Below, piece by piece: positions 54,833-63,414 of a stretch of DNA of 64,000 nucleotides. A model generated the notes under the pieces. It was not told the DNA's origin and ran no database searches. It was given only the letters and a program-made list of their open reading frames with translations. The position numbers were made by a program, and so were the translations under genes. How positions within the stretch are numbered: position 1 is the first letter of the stretch; every line of letters begins with the position of its first letter. Origin of the DNA: Mesorhizobium denitrificans (GTDB lineage Bacteria; Pseudomonadota; Alphaproteobacteria; Rhizobiales; Rhizobiaceae); contig NZ_QURN01000016.1 of NCBI RefSeq assembly GCF_003403035.1, positions 1-64,000 on the forward strand, written 5' to 3'.

Positions 54833-56140
54833 TCAGGCTTCTTTGAAAACGCGCTTAAAGATCGTGTCCACATGCTTGGTGTGGTAGCCCAGATCGAACT
54901 TTTCGCGAATGTCTTCCTCGGAAAGTGCCGCGCGCACGTCCTTGTCGCCGAGTAGTTCTTCAAGAAAATCCGCGCCGTGTTCCCACACCTTCATGGCGTT
55001 GCGCTGTACCAGCCGGTAGGCGTCCTCGCGCGAAACCCCGGCCTGCGTAAGCGCCAAAAGCACGCGCTGTGAATGCACCAGCCCGCGGAACTTGTTGAGG
55101 TTCTTCTCCATGTTGTCCGGGTAGACGACCAGCTTTTCGATAACGCTCGTCAGCCGCGCCAGCGCGAAATCCAGCGTCACGGTCGCGTCCGGTCCAATCA
55201 TGCGTTCAACCGAGGAGTGTGAAATATCGCGCTCATGCCACAGCGCGACATTCTCCATCGCGGGCATGGCGAAGGCGCGAACCATGCGCGCAAGGCCGGT
55301 CAGATTTTCGGTCAGAACGGGGTTGCGCTTATGCGGCATCGCGGATGAACCCTTCTGGCCCGGCGAGAAATATTCCTCCGCTTCCAGCACTTCAGTGCGC
55401 TGCAAGTGGCGAACTTCAATCGCCAGCCGCTCAATCGAAGAAGCAATCACGCCAAGCGTCACAAAGAACATGGCGTGGCGATCGCGCGGAATAACCTGCG
55501 TCGAAACCGGCTCCGGCTTGAGGCCAAGCTTTTCCGCAACATATTCCTCAACATAAGGGTCGATATTTGCAAACGTGCCAATAGCGCCGGAAATCGCGCA
55601 GGTCGCGATTTCCTCGCGCGCCCGCACCAGCCGTTCCCGGCAGCGCTCGAATTCGGCGTAGGCGTAGGCCAGTTTCACACCGAAGGTCGTTGGCTCGGCA
55701 TGAATGCCGTGGCTGCGGCCAATCGTGACCGTGTCCTTGTGCTCCATGGCGCGCTTTTTCAGCGCCGCCAGCAACGCGTCCAGATCAGCTAGCAGTATAT
55801 CCGACGCGCGCGCGAGTTGAACGCTGAGACACGTGTCCAGCACGTCCGACGAGGTCATGCCCTGGTGAATGAAGCGCGCATCTGGTCCAACAAATTCCGC
55901 GAGATGCGTGAGGAACGCGATCACGTCGTGCTTCGTCTCGCGCTCGATTTCGTCAATGCGCTCGACATTGAACTTCGCCGCGCCGCCTTTTTCCCAAATG
56001 GTGCGCGCCGCCTCTTTCGGGATAACGCCCAGCTCCGCCAGCGCATCGCAAGCGTAAGCCTCGATCTCGAACCAGATGCGGAAACGCGTTTCCGGCGACC
56101 AGATGGCAACCATGTCAGGCCGGGAATAACGGGGGATCAT
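54833..56140 (-). CDS. purB: Adenylosuccinate lyase
   Basis: A 435-residue fumarase/aspartase-superfamily enzyme that removes fumarate from SAICAR and adenylosuccinate in purine synthesis. The family signature GSSAMPHKRNP is present, with IGRSHGIHAEPTTFG and GMTSSDVLDT. The N-terminus MIPRYSRPDMVAIWSPE is typical. It is not linked to the purCSQ group at 36 kb. Confidence 0.97.
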   Translation of the reverse strand: MIPRYSRPDMVAIWSPETRFRIWFEIEAYACDALAELGVIPKEAARTIWEKGGAAKFNVERIDEIERETKHDVIAFLTHLAEFVGPDARFIHQGMTSSDVLDTCLSVQLARASDILLADLDALLAALKKRAMEHKDTVTIGRSHGIHAEPTTFGVKLAYAYAEFERCRERLVRAREEIATCAISGAIGTFANIDPYVEEYVAEKLGLKPEPVSTQVIPRDRHAMFFVTLGVIASSIERLAIEVRHLQRTEVLEAEEYFSPGQKGSSAMPHKRNPVLTENLTGLARMVRAFAMPAMENVALWHERDISHSSVERMIGPDATVTLDFALARLTSVIEKLVVYPDNMEKNLNKFRGLVHSQRVLLALTQAGVSREDAYRLVQRNAMKVWEHGADFLEELLGDKDVRAALSEEDIREKFDLGYHTKHVDTIFKRVFKEA

Positions 56141-56192
56141 ACGAACCTCACTTTGTCGAACGCGCGCGGTCTAACAGAGCAAGGCCAGAGGC

Positions 56193-56672
56193 TCAATGCG
56201 GTAAGCGCACAAACCAGACCGCGACAGCGAACAATGCACAGAAGCCCAGCGGAAAAAACAGCCGCATACCGAGCGCGGCAAACTGATAAAGTGCCGCCGC
56301 TGCTGTCACCAACAATTCCTTGAACCAGATTTTGGTGAAAGCCGGCTCGTGCCATTCGGAATAATAGTCGCGATAATCCAGCACGTAGAGCAGGGCGGTC
56401 ATCGCCACCGTTGCCAGCGCAAATCCGAGCAAAGCCGCCGCAAAGCGCGCCTCCAGCCTGCTCTGTCTTGCAAGGTACTGCGCCAGATAGAAACCTATCG
56501 GAAACGCCAGCAACCCGCCCACGCCGAACATCGCGATGATGCGGGTGTAATGGCCTTGCGTTTCCCAGCCGCGCAGCAATGGCGCCGTGTAGGCGCTGGC
56601 CGCCATCACGAGCGCCCACACAGGCGCACCTGCGAACGCAATCCGCAGGCGTTGGATCGCAGTGGCATTCAC
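56193..56672 (-). CDS. Four-helix membrane protein, unknown
   Basis: A 159-residue protein with four probable transmembrane helices (about 12-32, 45-66, 78-100 and 125-150). No family recognised. It starts with GTG at 56672 immediately after the DUF2259 stop codon, so it is probably the last gene of the 59.5-to-56.2-kb minus-strand operon. Function unknown. Confidence 0.65.
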   Translation of the reverse strand: MNATAIQRLRIAFAGAPVWALVMAASAYTAPLLRGWETQGHYTRIIAMFGVGGLLAFPIGFYLAQYLARQSRLEARFAAALLGFALATVAMTALLYVLDYRDYYSEWHEPAFTKIWFKELLVTAAAALYQFAALGMRLFFPLGFCALFAVAVWFVRLPH

Positions 56673-57386
56673 TTACAGCTTTCCAGTCACCGCGATCCAG
56701 CGATGGTCCGGTCCCTCGAAACCCACTCGCTCAACAGCGATCAGCACCGCAAACACCGCCGCGCCGTCTTTCGGGTAGTAGGTCTGCACCGCGCCCAGTC
56801 GATAGCCAATCGGGCATCCTCGGCTTTCGGGCAGTGATTTGTCGTTGACCAGCACTTTTGAGGCGCCGAGCTTGTTCGGATCCAGTTTGAGAAGCTGAAA
56901 TCCCTTGAGTTTTTCCGCCCCGAGGCAGTTCTGCGCAGCGGGAAAATCAATCTCCTCAAGACGTATGGCAGCTTGATCGTCTATCGGCGGAAACACCGGA
57001 CGGGGCAGGAACACGAATTGATGTGGATCGGCAGATAGCTCGGTTATGGCATTGGCCGCTGCCGTAAAGCCGCGGTCCAGCATTGCGTCATCGGCAATTT
57101 TTGCGCCCTGTTCGGCTGCCTGCGCGCGGGCTTTGTCTGTCGTCGCGCTTTCATCATCGAGCCGCACCCGCACCGGACTGCCGGGCAAAAACTTGTCGGT
57201 CGCCGTGTCGATGTAGAAGCGGTTGGCATACGGAAAACCGGAGCCGTCCTGCACACCATATTCCTCGAACGCGAAGACCTTGCCGTCATTGCTGAATCCC
57301 AAAATTTCCAGAGACGCGGCATCGCCCGCCATCGCGGACGAAACCCCCAATGTCCCAAAAAGCAGCGCAAGCAACATTTTCTTCAT
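56673..57386 (-). CDS. DUF2259 secreted protein
   Basis: A 237-residue protein with an N-terminal signal peptide (LLALLFGTLGVSSAMAG) and a DUF2259 domain (SLEILGFSNDGKVFAFEEYG, YANRFYIDTATDKF, GFEGPDHRWIAVTGKL). Two cysteines (QNCLGAE and SRGCPIGY) may form a disulfide. Function of the family is unknown. Its start overlaps the P1 peptidase stop by four bases. Confidence 0.85.
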   Translation of the reverse strand: MKKMLLALLFGTLGVSSAMAGDAASLEILGFSNDGKVFAFEEYGVQDGSGFPYANRFYIDTATDKFLPGSPVRVRLDDESATTDKARAQAAEQGAKIADDAMLDRGFTAAANAITELSADPHQFVFLPRPVFPPIDDQAAIRLEEIDFPAAQNCLGAEKLKGFQLLKLDPNKLGASKVLVNDKSLPESRGCPIGYRLGAVQTYYPKDGAAVFAVLIAVERVGFEGPDHRWIAVTGKL

Positions 57387-58384
57387 GGCAGCGCGCTCCA
57401 GCAGGGGAAAAGATCACCGGGCGACGGCTCGGCCGCATAAACGCCGCGCGCGATTGCACGCGTCATCACGGCTGCTGCGGTCGCGTAAAAGTCGATAACG
57501 CTTTCCGGCTGCAATTCCTTGCCGGATGCGCCCGTCGCAAGCCCGAACACCAGATCGCCGTCAAAAGGCGTGTGGCTCGGCCAAATCGCCCGCGCAAAGC
57601 CATCATGGGCCGAAATCGCCAGCCGTTTCGCGCTCGCCTTGGTCAGCACGGCATCGGTCGCGATCACCGCAATCGTCGTGTTCTTCAGCGGCTTTTCATC
57701 GCGAAATTTCAGGCGAATTGCGGTCGCGTCGTTCGGCATAGGGTGCGGCATACCCAGCCCACCAAACTCGTCGTCAATTTCGAAAGGTGCGGCCCAGAAA
57801 TGCCGTGTCTTGCCGATATTCGCGCTGCCCACGGCATTGACCGCCGCCAGCGCGCCGATGGTTATGCCATTGTCCATCACGCAGGACGCTGACCCCAGCC
57901 CACCTTTCAGACCGACGGTCAGCGCGCCGGCTCCAGCACCGGATGTGCCTAGCAAAAATTTGCGGCCAGCGCTTTTAACCGCCTCATATCCCATTTCGCG
58001 ATAGGGCGCGAACCGGCCCCAATTCTTGTCGCCACCGTTCAGCAGATCGAACAGAATTGCTGTCGGCACGATGGGGATACGCATATCGCCAACCGCGAAG
58101 CCCACGCCCGCCTCACGCAGCGCCGCCTGCGCCCCGCTTGCTGCATCCAGCCCAAAGGCCGAGCCACCCGAAAGAACGATTGCGTCGATATTCTCGACGG
58201 TATTATGCGGCTCCAGCAGATCCGTTTCACGCGTTCCCGGCGCTCCGCCGAGCACCTGCACCGAGGCCACCGTCGGCACGTCGCAAATCACAACGCTCAC
58301 GCCTGATTTGAGCTTCGCGTCCTCGGAATTGCCGACACGAATGCCCTGCACATCGGTGATGAGGTTGAGCGGTCCTACTTTCAT
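57383..58384 (-). CDS. P1/S58 family (DmpA-like) peptidase
   Basis: A 333-residue N-terminal-nucleophile aminopeptidase of the DmpA family, which self-cleaves into two subunits. The processing Gly-Ser pair appears in GGLGSASCVMD (Ser as the new N-terminal nucleophile); LSGGSAFGLDAASG, GDKNWGRFAPYREMG and VIATDAVLTKASAKRLA are family motifs. No signal peptide is seen, so it is probably cytosolic. It is encoded between a substrate-binding protein and a DUF2259 protein, with 4-bp overlaps on both sides. Confidence 0.9.
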   Translation of the reverse strand: MKVGPLNLITDVQGIRVGNSEDAKLKSGVSVVICDVPTVASVQVLGGAPGTRETDLLEPHNTVENIDAIVLSGGSAFGLDAASGAQAALREAGVGFAVGDMRIPIVPTAILFDLLNGGDKNWGRFAPYREMGYEAVKSAGRKFLLGTSGAGAGALTVGLKGGLGSASCVMDNGITIGALAAVNAVGSANIGKTRHFWAAPFEIDDEFGGLGMPHPMPNDATAIRLKFRDEKPLKNTTIAVIATDAVLTKASAKRLAISAHDGFARAIWPSHTPFDGDLVFGLATGASGKELQPESVIDFYATAAAVMTRAIARGVYAAEPSPGDLFPCWSALP

Positions 58385-59520
58385 GGCTTCTGCTCCACCA
58401 GCACGAAGCGCGTTCCATCAAAGCGATAGAGCGCATAGAGCGAGCGCGTCAAATCGCCTTTCGCGTCAAACGCGACCTCGCCGAGAACAGTCTGAAACTT
58501 CGTTGAAGCCAGCGCATCCTTAACCTTGTCCGTTCCGGCTCTTATCGCATCAGCGGCCACCTGCATCGCCGCATAGGCTGGCAGCACGTAGCCCTCGGGC
58601 ACGATCTGCCGCGCATTGAATTCAGCCACGACAGAATTGTCCGCTACCTCGCTCCAGTCGGGCAGGCCGATCATCAGCGTTCCGGCTTCAAGCGGCACAT
58701 CGCCAGTATCCGTACGCAACACCTCGCCACCTGCAAACACCATATCTGCGCCGACAGACTTGGCATCGCGCGCCATAATCGCGACGTCGCGCAGATTGCC
58801 ACCCACGAAAACGCGTGTCGCGCCTGCCTTGCGTAACCGTCCCACGAGCGCAATCTGGTTGTCCAGATCAGGGCGATAGGTATCCGTGAAAACCGGCTTC
58901 AAACCCTCAACCTGACTTGCCGCCCGAAAGACTTCCGCCAAGTCGCGCCCGTAAATCGTGCCGTCATCAACCACAGCGAAAGGTTCATCGCGCCACAAGC
59001 GCGGCAGCAAACGCGCCACCGCGTCGCCTTCCGCATCCGCGCGCGGCGCAAGCCGATAGATCGGCCAGCCGGTCTTGTCCCGCTTGTCGGTCAGGCTGTC
59101 CAGCCGCACGCCCACCGTAATCACCGGAATATCAGCATCTTTCAGCAAGGGCAGGGCGGCCTCCAGCGAATCCGCGCACAGAAAGCCAACGAGGATCGTC
59201 GCCTTGCGTGCTATCGCTTCGCGCGCCGCCGCCGTGCCGCCTTCCGCCGTACACTGGTCGTCCAGCACGAACCCGGCAACGCCCGCCTTGTCGGCAGCTT
59301 GCAACGCCCCGGCCTGCACCTGCGCGCCCAGTATCGCCGCGGCACCGGAGAGCGGAGCCACAACCCCGACAGAGGGCTGCTGCGCCGACACTGTATGGCA
59401 CATCAACAATAAGGAAATGAGGGCGAGTGGCACACGCAACTGATACGATCCCGATTTGCCGACACTCGTAACTTCCGCCGCGCCTAACCGCAACAAGCGC
59501 CAAATAAAATCTCGTTGCAT
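58381..59520 (-). CDS. Leu/Ile/Val-type ABC transporter substrate-binding protein
   Basis: A 379-residue periplasmic type I binding protein. A positively charged N-terminus of about 28 residues precedes the signal core LALISLLLMCHTVSA; the mature part has VGVVAPLSGAAAILG, AIARKATILVGFLC, and a second Rossmann-like lobe. No permease or ATPase gene is next to it, so its transporter partner or other role (sensing) is unknown. The next gene encodes a DmpA-like peptidase, hinting at a peptide or amino-acid amide ligand; that is inference. Confidence 0.85.
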   Translation of the reverse strand: MQRDFIWRLLRLGAAEVTSVGKSGSYQLRVPLALISLLLMCHTVSAQQPSVGVVAPLSGAAAILGAQVQAGALQAADKAGVAGFVLDDQCTAEGGTAAAREAIARKATILVGFLCADSLEAALPLLKDADIPVITVGVRLDSLTDKRDKTGWPIYRLAPRADAEGDAVARLLPRLWRDEPFAVVDDGTIYGRDLAEVFRAASQVEGLKPVFTDTYRPDLDNQIALVGRLRKAGATRVFVGGNLRDVAIMARDAKSVGADMVFAGGEVLRTDTGDVPLEAGTLMIGLPDWSEVADNSVVAEFNARQIVPEGYVLPAYAAMQVAADAIRAGTDKVKDALASTKFQTVLGEVAFDAKGDLTRSLYALYRFDGTRFVLVEQKP

Positions 59521-59562
59521 GGTTTGCTTGCTGGATAGGAATCAGCCCCATATATATCCATC

Positions 59563-60057
59563 ATGCTGAAGCCAAATGAAATCGGGCCGCAGGCCTATCG
59601 GGATGCGATGGCGCGCTTTGCTGGCGCGGTTCATGTCATCACCACAGATGGCGTCGCGGGCAGGCGTGGCACTACGATCATCGCGACATGTTCCGTGTCG
59701 GACAGCCCGCCGATGGTGTTGGCCTGCCTCAACCGCGAGAACCCCAACAACGAGCTTTTCATAAAAAACGGCAATTTTGCCCTGAACACGCTCGCCGCGA
59801 AGCATGAGCCGATGGCAGTTGCCTTTTCCGGGGTCACTGGCGCATCGCAGGCCGAGCGTTTCGCGCTTGGCGCATGGGATACCATCGAAACCGGCGCGCC
59901 GACTCTCATCGATGCGGTTGCCGTGTTTGATTGCGAGATTGTCGACACCAAGGACATGGCCACCCATCGTGTGCTTTTTGGCAGGGTGACAGGTCTTCGC
60001 ATCGGCGATAGCGTTCGTCCGCTCCTTTATTTCGAGCGCGGCTATCATGTGCTCTGA
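59563..60057 (+). CDS. Flavin reductase-like FMN-binding protein
   Basis: A 164-residue flavin reductase domain protein (short-chain FMN reductase type used with two-component monooxygenases). YRDAMARFAGAVHVITTDG and TCSVSDSPPMVLACLNREN bind FMN, ending RPLLYFERGYHVL. No monooxygenase partner is adjacent. It precedes coxD on the same strand by 24 bases. Confidence 0.9.
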   Translation: MLKPNEIGPQAYRDAMARFAGAVHVITTDGVAGRRGTTIIATCSVSDSPPMVLACLNRENPNNELFIKNGNFALNTLAAKHEPMAVAFSGVTGASQAERFALGAWDTIETGAPTLIDAVAVFDCEIVDTKDMATHRVLFGRVTGLRIGDSVRPLLYFERGYHVL

Positions 60058-60081
60058 ACGCTGCGAAGTCAGGCAAATCGA

Positions 60082-61026
60082 ATGACGATCACCCCACGTT
60101 CAACCCCCGCCAGGCCAGCCCCAACGAGCATTGATGAAACGCTCGAAATGCTTACGAGCGCGGATTATGTCGCAGACCGCTCGCTGGCCACGGTGCTGTT
60201 TCTTTCGCTCAAGATGAAGCGCCCGCTCTTCCTCGAAGGCGAGGCCGGTGTTGGAAAAACGGAAATCGCCAAGGTTCTGGCGTCGGCGCTCGGTCGCAGG
60301 CTCATCCGGCTTCAATGCTATGAGGGGCTCGACGTTTCCTCAGCCGTTTATGAGTGGAACTATGCCGCGCAGATGATCGAAATCCGCATGGAAGAAGCAG
60401 CTGGAGCAGTTGACCGTAAGGATATGGAAAAGAATGTCTTTTCCGAAAAATATCTGATCCGCCGCCCGGTTCTGGATGCGCTCACCGGCACGGCTGGCGC
60501 TGCTCCCGTTTTCCTGATCGACGAGCTGGATCGTACCGACGAGGCGTTTGAGGCTTTCCTGCTGGAGATCCTCTCCGATTATCAGGTGACGGTGCCGGAG
60601 CTCGGAACTATCAAGGCGGAAGAGCCGCCCATCGTTATCATCACCACCAACCGCACGCGCGAAATCCACGACGCGCTCAAGCGCCGCTGCCTGTATCATT
60701 GGGTCGATTACCCTGATGCTCAGCATGAGTTGGAAATCGTTCGCCGCAAGGTGCCGAACGCCAATCGCAGGCTCTCTGCAGAGGTTGTTGCCTTCATCCA
60801 GAAGCTGCGCGAAATCGAGTTGTTCAAGGTTCCGGGCGTTGCCGAAACCATCGATTGGGCTGGCGCGCTCACGGAACTCGACAAAGTCGCGCTGGACCCC
60901 GAAACCGTCTCCGACACAATCGGCGTTCTGCTCAAATATCAGGATGATATTGCCCGCATCGAGCAGGGCGAAGGCCGCCGCATACTCAAGGAAGTGAAGG
61001 CGGAGCTTTCGGCAGCGGCGGAATAG
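60082..61026 (+). CDS. MoxR-family AAA+ ATPase, CoxD-like
   Basis: A 314-residue AAA+ ATPase. Walker A is GEAGVGKTEIAK, Walker B is VFLIDELDRTDEAF, sensor 1 is ITTNRTREIHDAL. In the cox cluster, CoxD participates in insertion of the sulfur and copper ligand into the Mo/Cu centre of CO dehydrogenase; related proteins serve other Mo hydroxylases. It is adjacent to a CoxE-like gene with no gap, so the two are likely partners. Confidence 0.92.
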   Translation: MTITPRSTPARPAPTSIDETLEMLTSADYVADRSLATVLFLSLKMKRPLFLEGEAGVGKTEIAKVLASALGRRLIRLQCYEGLDVSSAVYEWNYAAQMIEIRMEEAAGAVDRKDMEKNVFSEKYLIRRPVLDALTGTAGAAPVFLIDELDRTDEAFEAFLLEILSDYQVTVPELGTIKAEEPPIVIITTNRTREIHDALKRRCLYHWVDYPDAQHELEIVRRKVPNANRRLSAEVVAFIQKLREIELFKVPGVAETIDWAGALTELDKVALDPETVSDTIGVLLKYQDDIARIEQGEGRRILKEVKAELSAAAE

Positions 61027-62271
61027 ATGGTTTCCGCGCTCCCCGAATCCACCAAGACCGATGGCCGCATAGCCGATAACATCGTCTATTTCGCGCGAAC
61101 GCTGCGTAAGGCCGGAATGCGCGTTGGCCCTGCGTCGGTAAAGGACGCGATAGAGGCAGTGCTAACGGCAGGCATTGGCAGCCGCGATGACTTTTACTGG
61201 GTTCTGCATTCCGTGTTGGTCAAGCGGCATGAAGACCATCCGGTTTTTGACGAAGCCTTCCGGCTATATTGGAAGTCACGGGAATTGATCGAAAAGATGC
61301 TGGCGATGTTTTCTCCCGTCGCGCCAGACATGCGCGAACGGGAAAAGCCGCGTGCTGCCGAAAACCGTGTCAGTCAAGCGATGTTTGAGGGTCACGCGAA
61401 GCGCCAACCACCGCAGGAAGTCCCTGAAATCGAGGTCGATGCGCGGTTCACGACTTCCGGCAATGAGGTGCTGCGCACCAAGGATTTTGCGCAAATGACA
61501 GCCAGCGAAATTGGCGATGCAAAGCGCGCAATCGCAGCGCTGGAATTGCCTTTCGACACCGTTCGAACGCGCCGCTTTCGGGCTGACGCTTCGGGCCGCA
61601 TGATTGATCGCCGCGCCATGATGCGCGCCGCCGCGCGCACCGGCGGCAAGCTGGTGCTTCCGAAATTCCGTTCGCCGCGCGAGGTGCACCCACCGCTGGT
61701 CGTGCTGGCGGATATTTCCGGCTCCATGAGCCAGTACACGCGCATTTTTCTCCACTTCCTGCACGCTCTAACTGAAAAACGCCGCCGCGTTCACACATTC
61801 GTCTTCGGCACGCGGCTAACGAACCTTACCCGTCAGATGCGTCACCGCGATCCCGACGCGGCGCTTGCCGAATGCGCGCAGGCTGTTCACGATTGGTCCG
61901 GCGGCACGCGCATTGGCGATACGCTGCACGAGTTCAATCGCCTCTGGTCGCGGCGTGTTTTGGGGCAGGGGGCAATCGTCCTGCTCATAACAGATGGCCT
62001 TGAGCGCGACGACGTGCGCGGCCTTTCGGAAGAAATGGAGCGCCTGCACAAATCCTGCCGCCGCCTGATCTGGCTCAATCCGCTCCTGCGTTTCGACGGA
62101 TTTGAAGCCCGCGCGCGAGGCGTGCGGGCTATGCTTCCGCATGTTGATGAATTCCGTTCCGTGCATAATCTGCAGGCTCTGTCGGATTTGGTGGCGTCAT
62201 TGGACAAAAGCACGAGCCGCACCGCAGATCCGCGCCGGTGGTTGGAGCTTGGCAAGTCGCGCGCGGCATGA
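61027..62271 (+). CDS. CoxE-like von Willebrand factor A domain protein
   Basis: A 414-residue protein with a C-terminal VWA domain. The MIDAS motif is DISGSMSQYTRIF (D-x-S-x-S), with GGTRIGDTL and LLITDGLERDD completing it. The N-terminal part is a helical region of about 200 residues typical of CoxE. It probably acts with the CoxD-like ATPase in Mo-enzyme maturation. Confidence 0.92.
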   Translation: MVSALPESTKTDGRIADNIVYFARTLRKAGMRVGPASVKDAIEAVLTAGIGSRDDFYWVLHSVLVKRHEDHPVFDEAFRLYWKSRELIEKMLAMFSPVAPDMREREKPRAAENRVSQAMFEGHAKRQPPQEVPEIEVDARFTTSGNEVLRTKDFAQMTASEIGDAKRAIAALELPFDTVRTRRFRADASGRMIDRRAMMRAAARTGGKLVLPKFRSPREVHPPLVVLADISGSMSQYTRIFLHFLHALTEKRRRVHTFVFGTRLTNLTRQMRHRDPDAALAECAQAVHDWSGGTRIGDTLHEFNRLWSRRVLGQGAIVLLITDGLERDDVRGLSEEMERLHKSCRRLIWLNPLLRFDGFEARARGVRAMLPHVDEFRSVHNLQALSDLVASLDKSTSRTADPRRWLELGKSRAA

Positions 62272-62295
62272 CCATATTTGTTTGAGGAGACAGCC

Positions 62296-62634
62296 ATGAC
62301 ACAAGCCATCTATCTCGACGCAGAACGCGACCCTCTGCTCATTGCCGAGGGTTGGATGAAGGAAGGCCGATCCTGCGCCATCGCCACTGTGGTGGAAACA
62401 TGGGGTTCCGCGCCGCGCCCTGTTGGCAGTCATCTGGTCATAGATGCAAACGGGAATTTTCAGGGTTCAGTGTCCGGCGGCTGCGTCGAAGGCGCGGTCG
62501 TGTCCGAGGCGGGCGAAGTTATCGCAGACGGCAATCCGCGGATGCTTGAATTTGGCGTTGCCGATGAGACAGCGTGGCGCGTCGGCCTTTCGTGCGGCGG
62601 TCGCATCCGTGTCTATGTCGAACGGCTCGGATAA
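62296..62634 (+). CDS. XdhC/CoxI N-terminal domain protein
   Basis: A 112-residue protein with the XdhC_CoxI domain only. CAIATVVETWGSAPRPVGSH, SVSGGCVEGAVV and GLSCGGRIRVYVERL are its motifs. XdhC-type proteins receive molybdenum cofactor and help its sulfuration before insertion into xanthine dehydrogenase-like enzymes. Here the domain is a separate protein; the C-terminal Rossmann half is the next gene. GGAGA precedes the ATG at 62296. Confidence 0.92.
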   Translation: MTQAIYLDAERDPLLIAEGWMKEGRSCAIATVVETWGSAPRPVGSHLVIDANGNFQGSVSGGCVEGAVVSEAGEVIADGNPRMLEFGVADETAWRVGLSCGGRIRVYVERLG

Positions 62635-62706
62635 TTGAGAGGGATAATGAACATCAAAACACGCATGTTGAAACGACTTTCCTAATCCACTACCCAAGGT
62701 CATCCC

Positions 62707-63414
62707 ATGGATCCCTACGTCCTCAAAACCCTGAACGCCGAGCGTCTTGCGCGCCGCGCCGCTGCTGTGGTCACAGACCTTGGTGATGGGCGCGATCGCA
62801 TCGTGCGCGAGGGTGATCTGGTCGCTGGAGAACTTGGCGACGCAATCGCCAAATCCTTCCGCACGGGCCAATCCACCACCATTCAGGCAGAAGGTCGCAG
62901 CTTCTTCATCAACGTTCATCTGCCGCAGCCGAGGTTGATTGTCATCGGCGCGGTTCACATCAGCCAGGCTCTCGCACCGATGGCGAAAATCGCTGGCTTT
63001 CCCGTTGAGATCATCGATCCACGCACGGCCTTTGCTACACCTGAACGCTTTCCAGATCTTCCGCTTGCGGCGGAATGGCCGGAAGACGTTCTGCGCCGAA
63101 ACCCTCTCGACAGTTACACAGCACTCGCGGCGCTCACGCATGATCCCAAGATCGACGATTTTCCGCTGAAAGCCGCGCTTGAAGCCGGCTGCTTTTATGT
63201 CGGCGCACTTGGCAGTCGAAAGACCCATGCAAAGCGCGTGGAGCGACTGACGGAACTCGGCGCGACAGAACAGCAAATCGCGCGCATTGACGCTCCAATC
63301 GGCATCGACATTGGCGCGTCCAGTCCCGCAGAAATCGCCGTCGCAGTGCTGGCGCAAATCATACAGTCCTACCGTTCGCGCGGCGTCGTAGCCAAGGCTG
63401 GAGTTGCGGCTTGA
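62707..63414 (+). CDS. XdhC C-terminal (Rossmann) family protein, CoxF-like
   Basis: A 235-residue protein. The N-terminal 70 residues are variable; the C-terminal XdhC Rossmann domain has LIVIGAVHISQALAPMAKI, IDPRTAFATPERFPD, DPKIDDFPLKAAL and GCFYVGALGSRKTHAKR. It forms a two-protein XdhC with the preceding gene. Its stop overlaps the next start. Confidence 0.92.
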   Translation: MDPYVLKTLNAERLARRAAAVVTDLGDGRDRIVREGDLVAGELGDAIAKSFRTGQSTTIQAEGRSFFINVHLPQPRLIVIGAVHISQALAPMAKIAGFPVEIIDPRTAFATPERFPDLPLAAEWPEDVLRRNPLDSYTALAALTHDPKIDDFPLKAALEAGCFYVGALGSRKTHAKRVERLTELGATEQQIARIDAPIGIDIGASSPAEIAVAVLAQIIQSYRSRGVVAKAGVAA

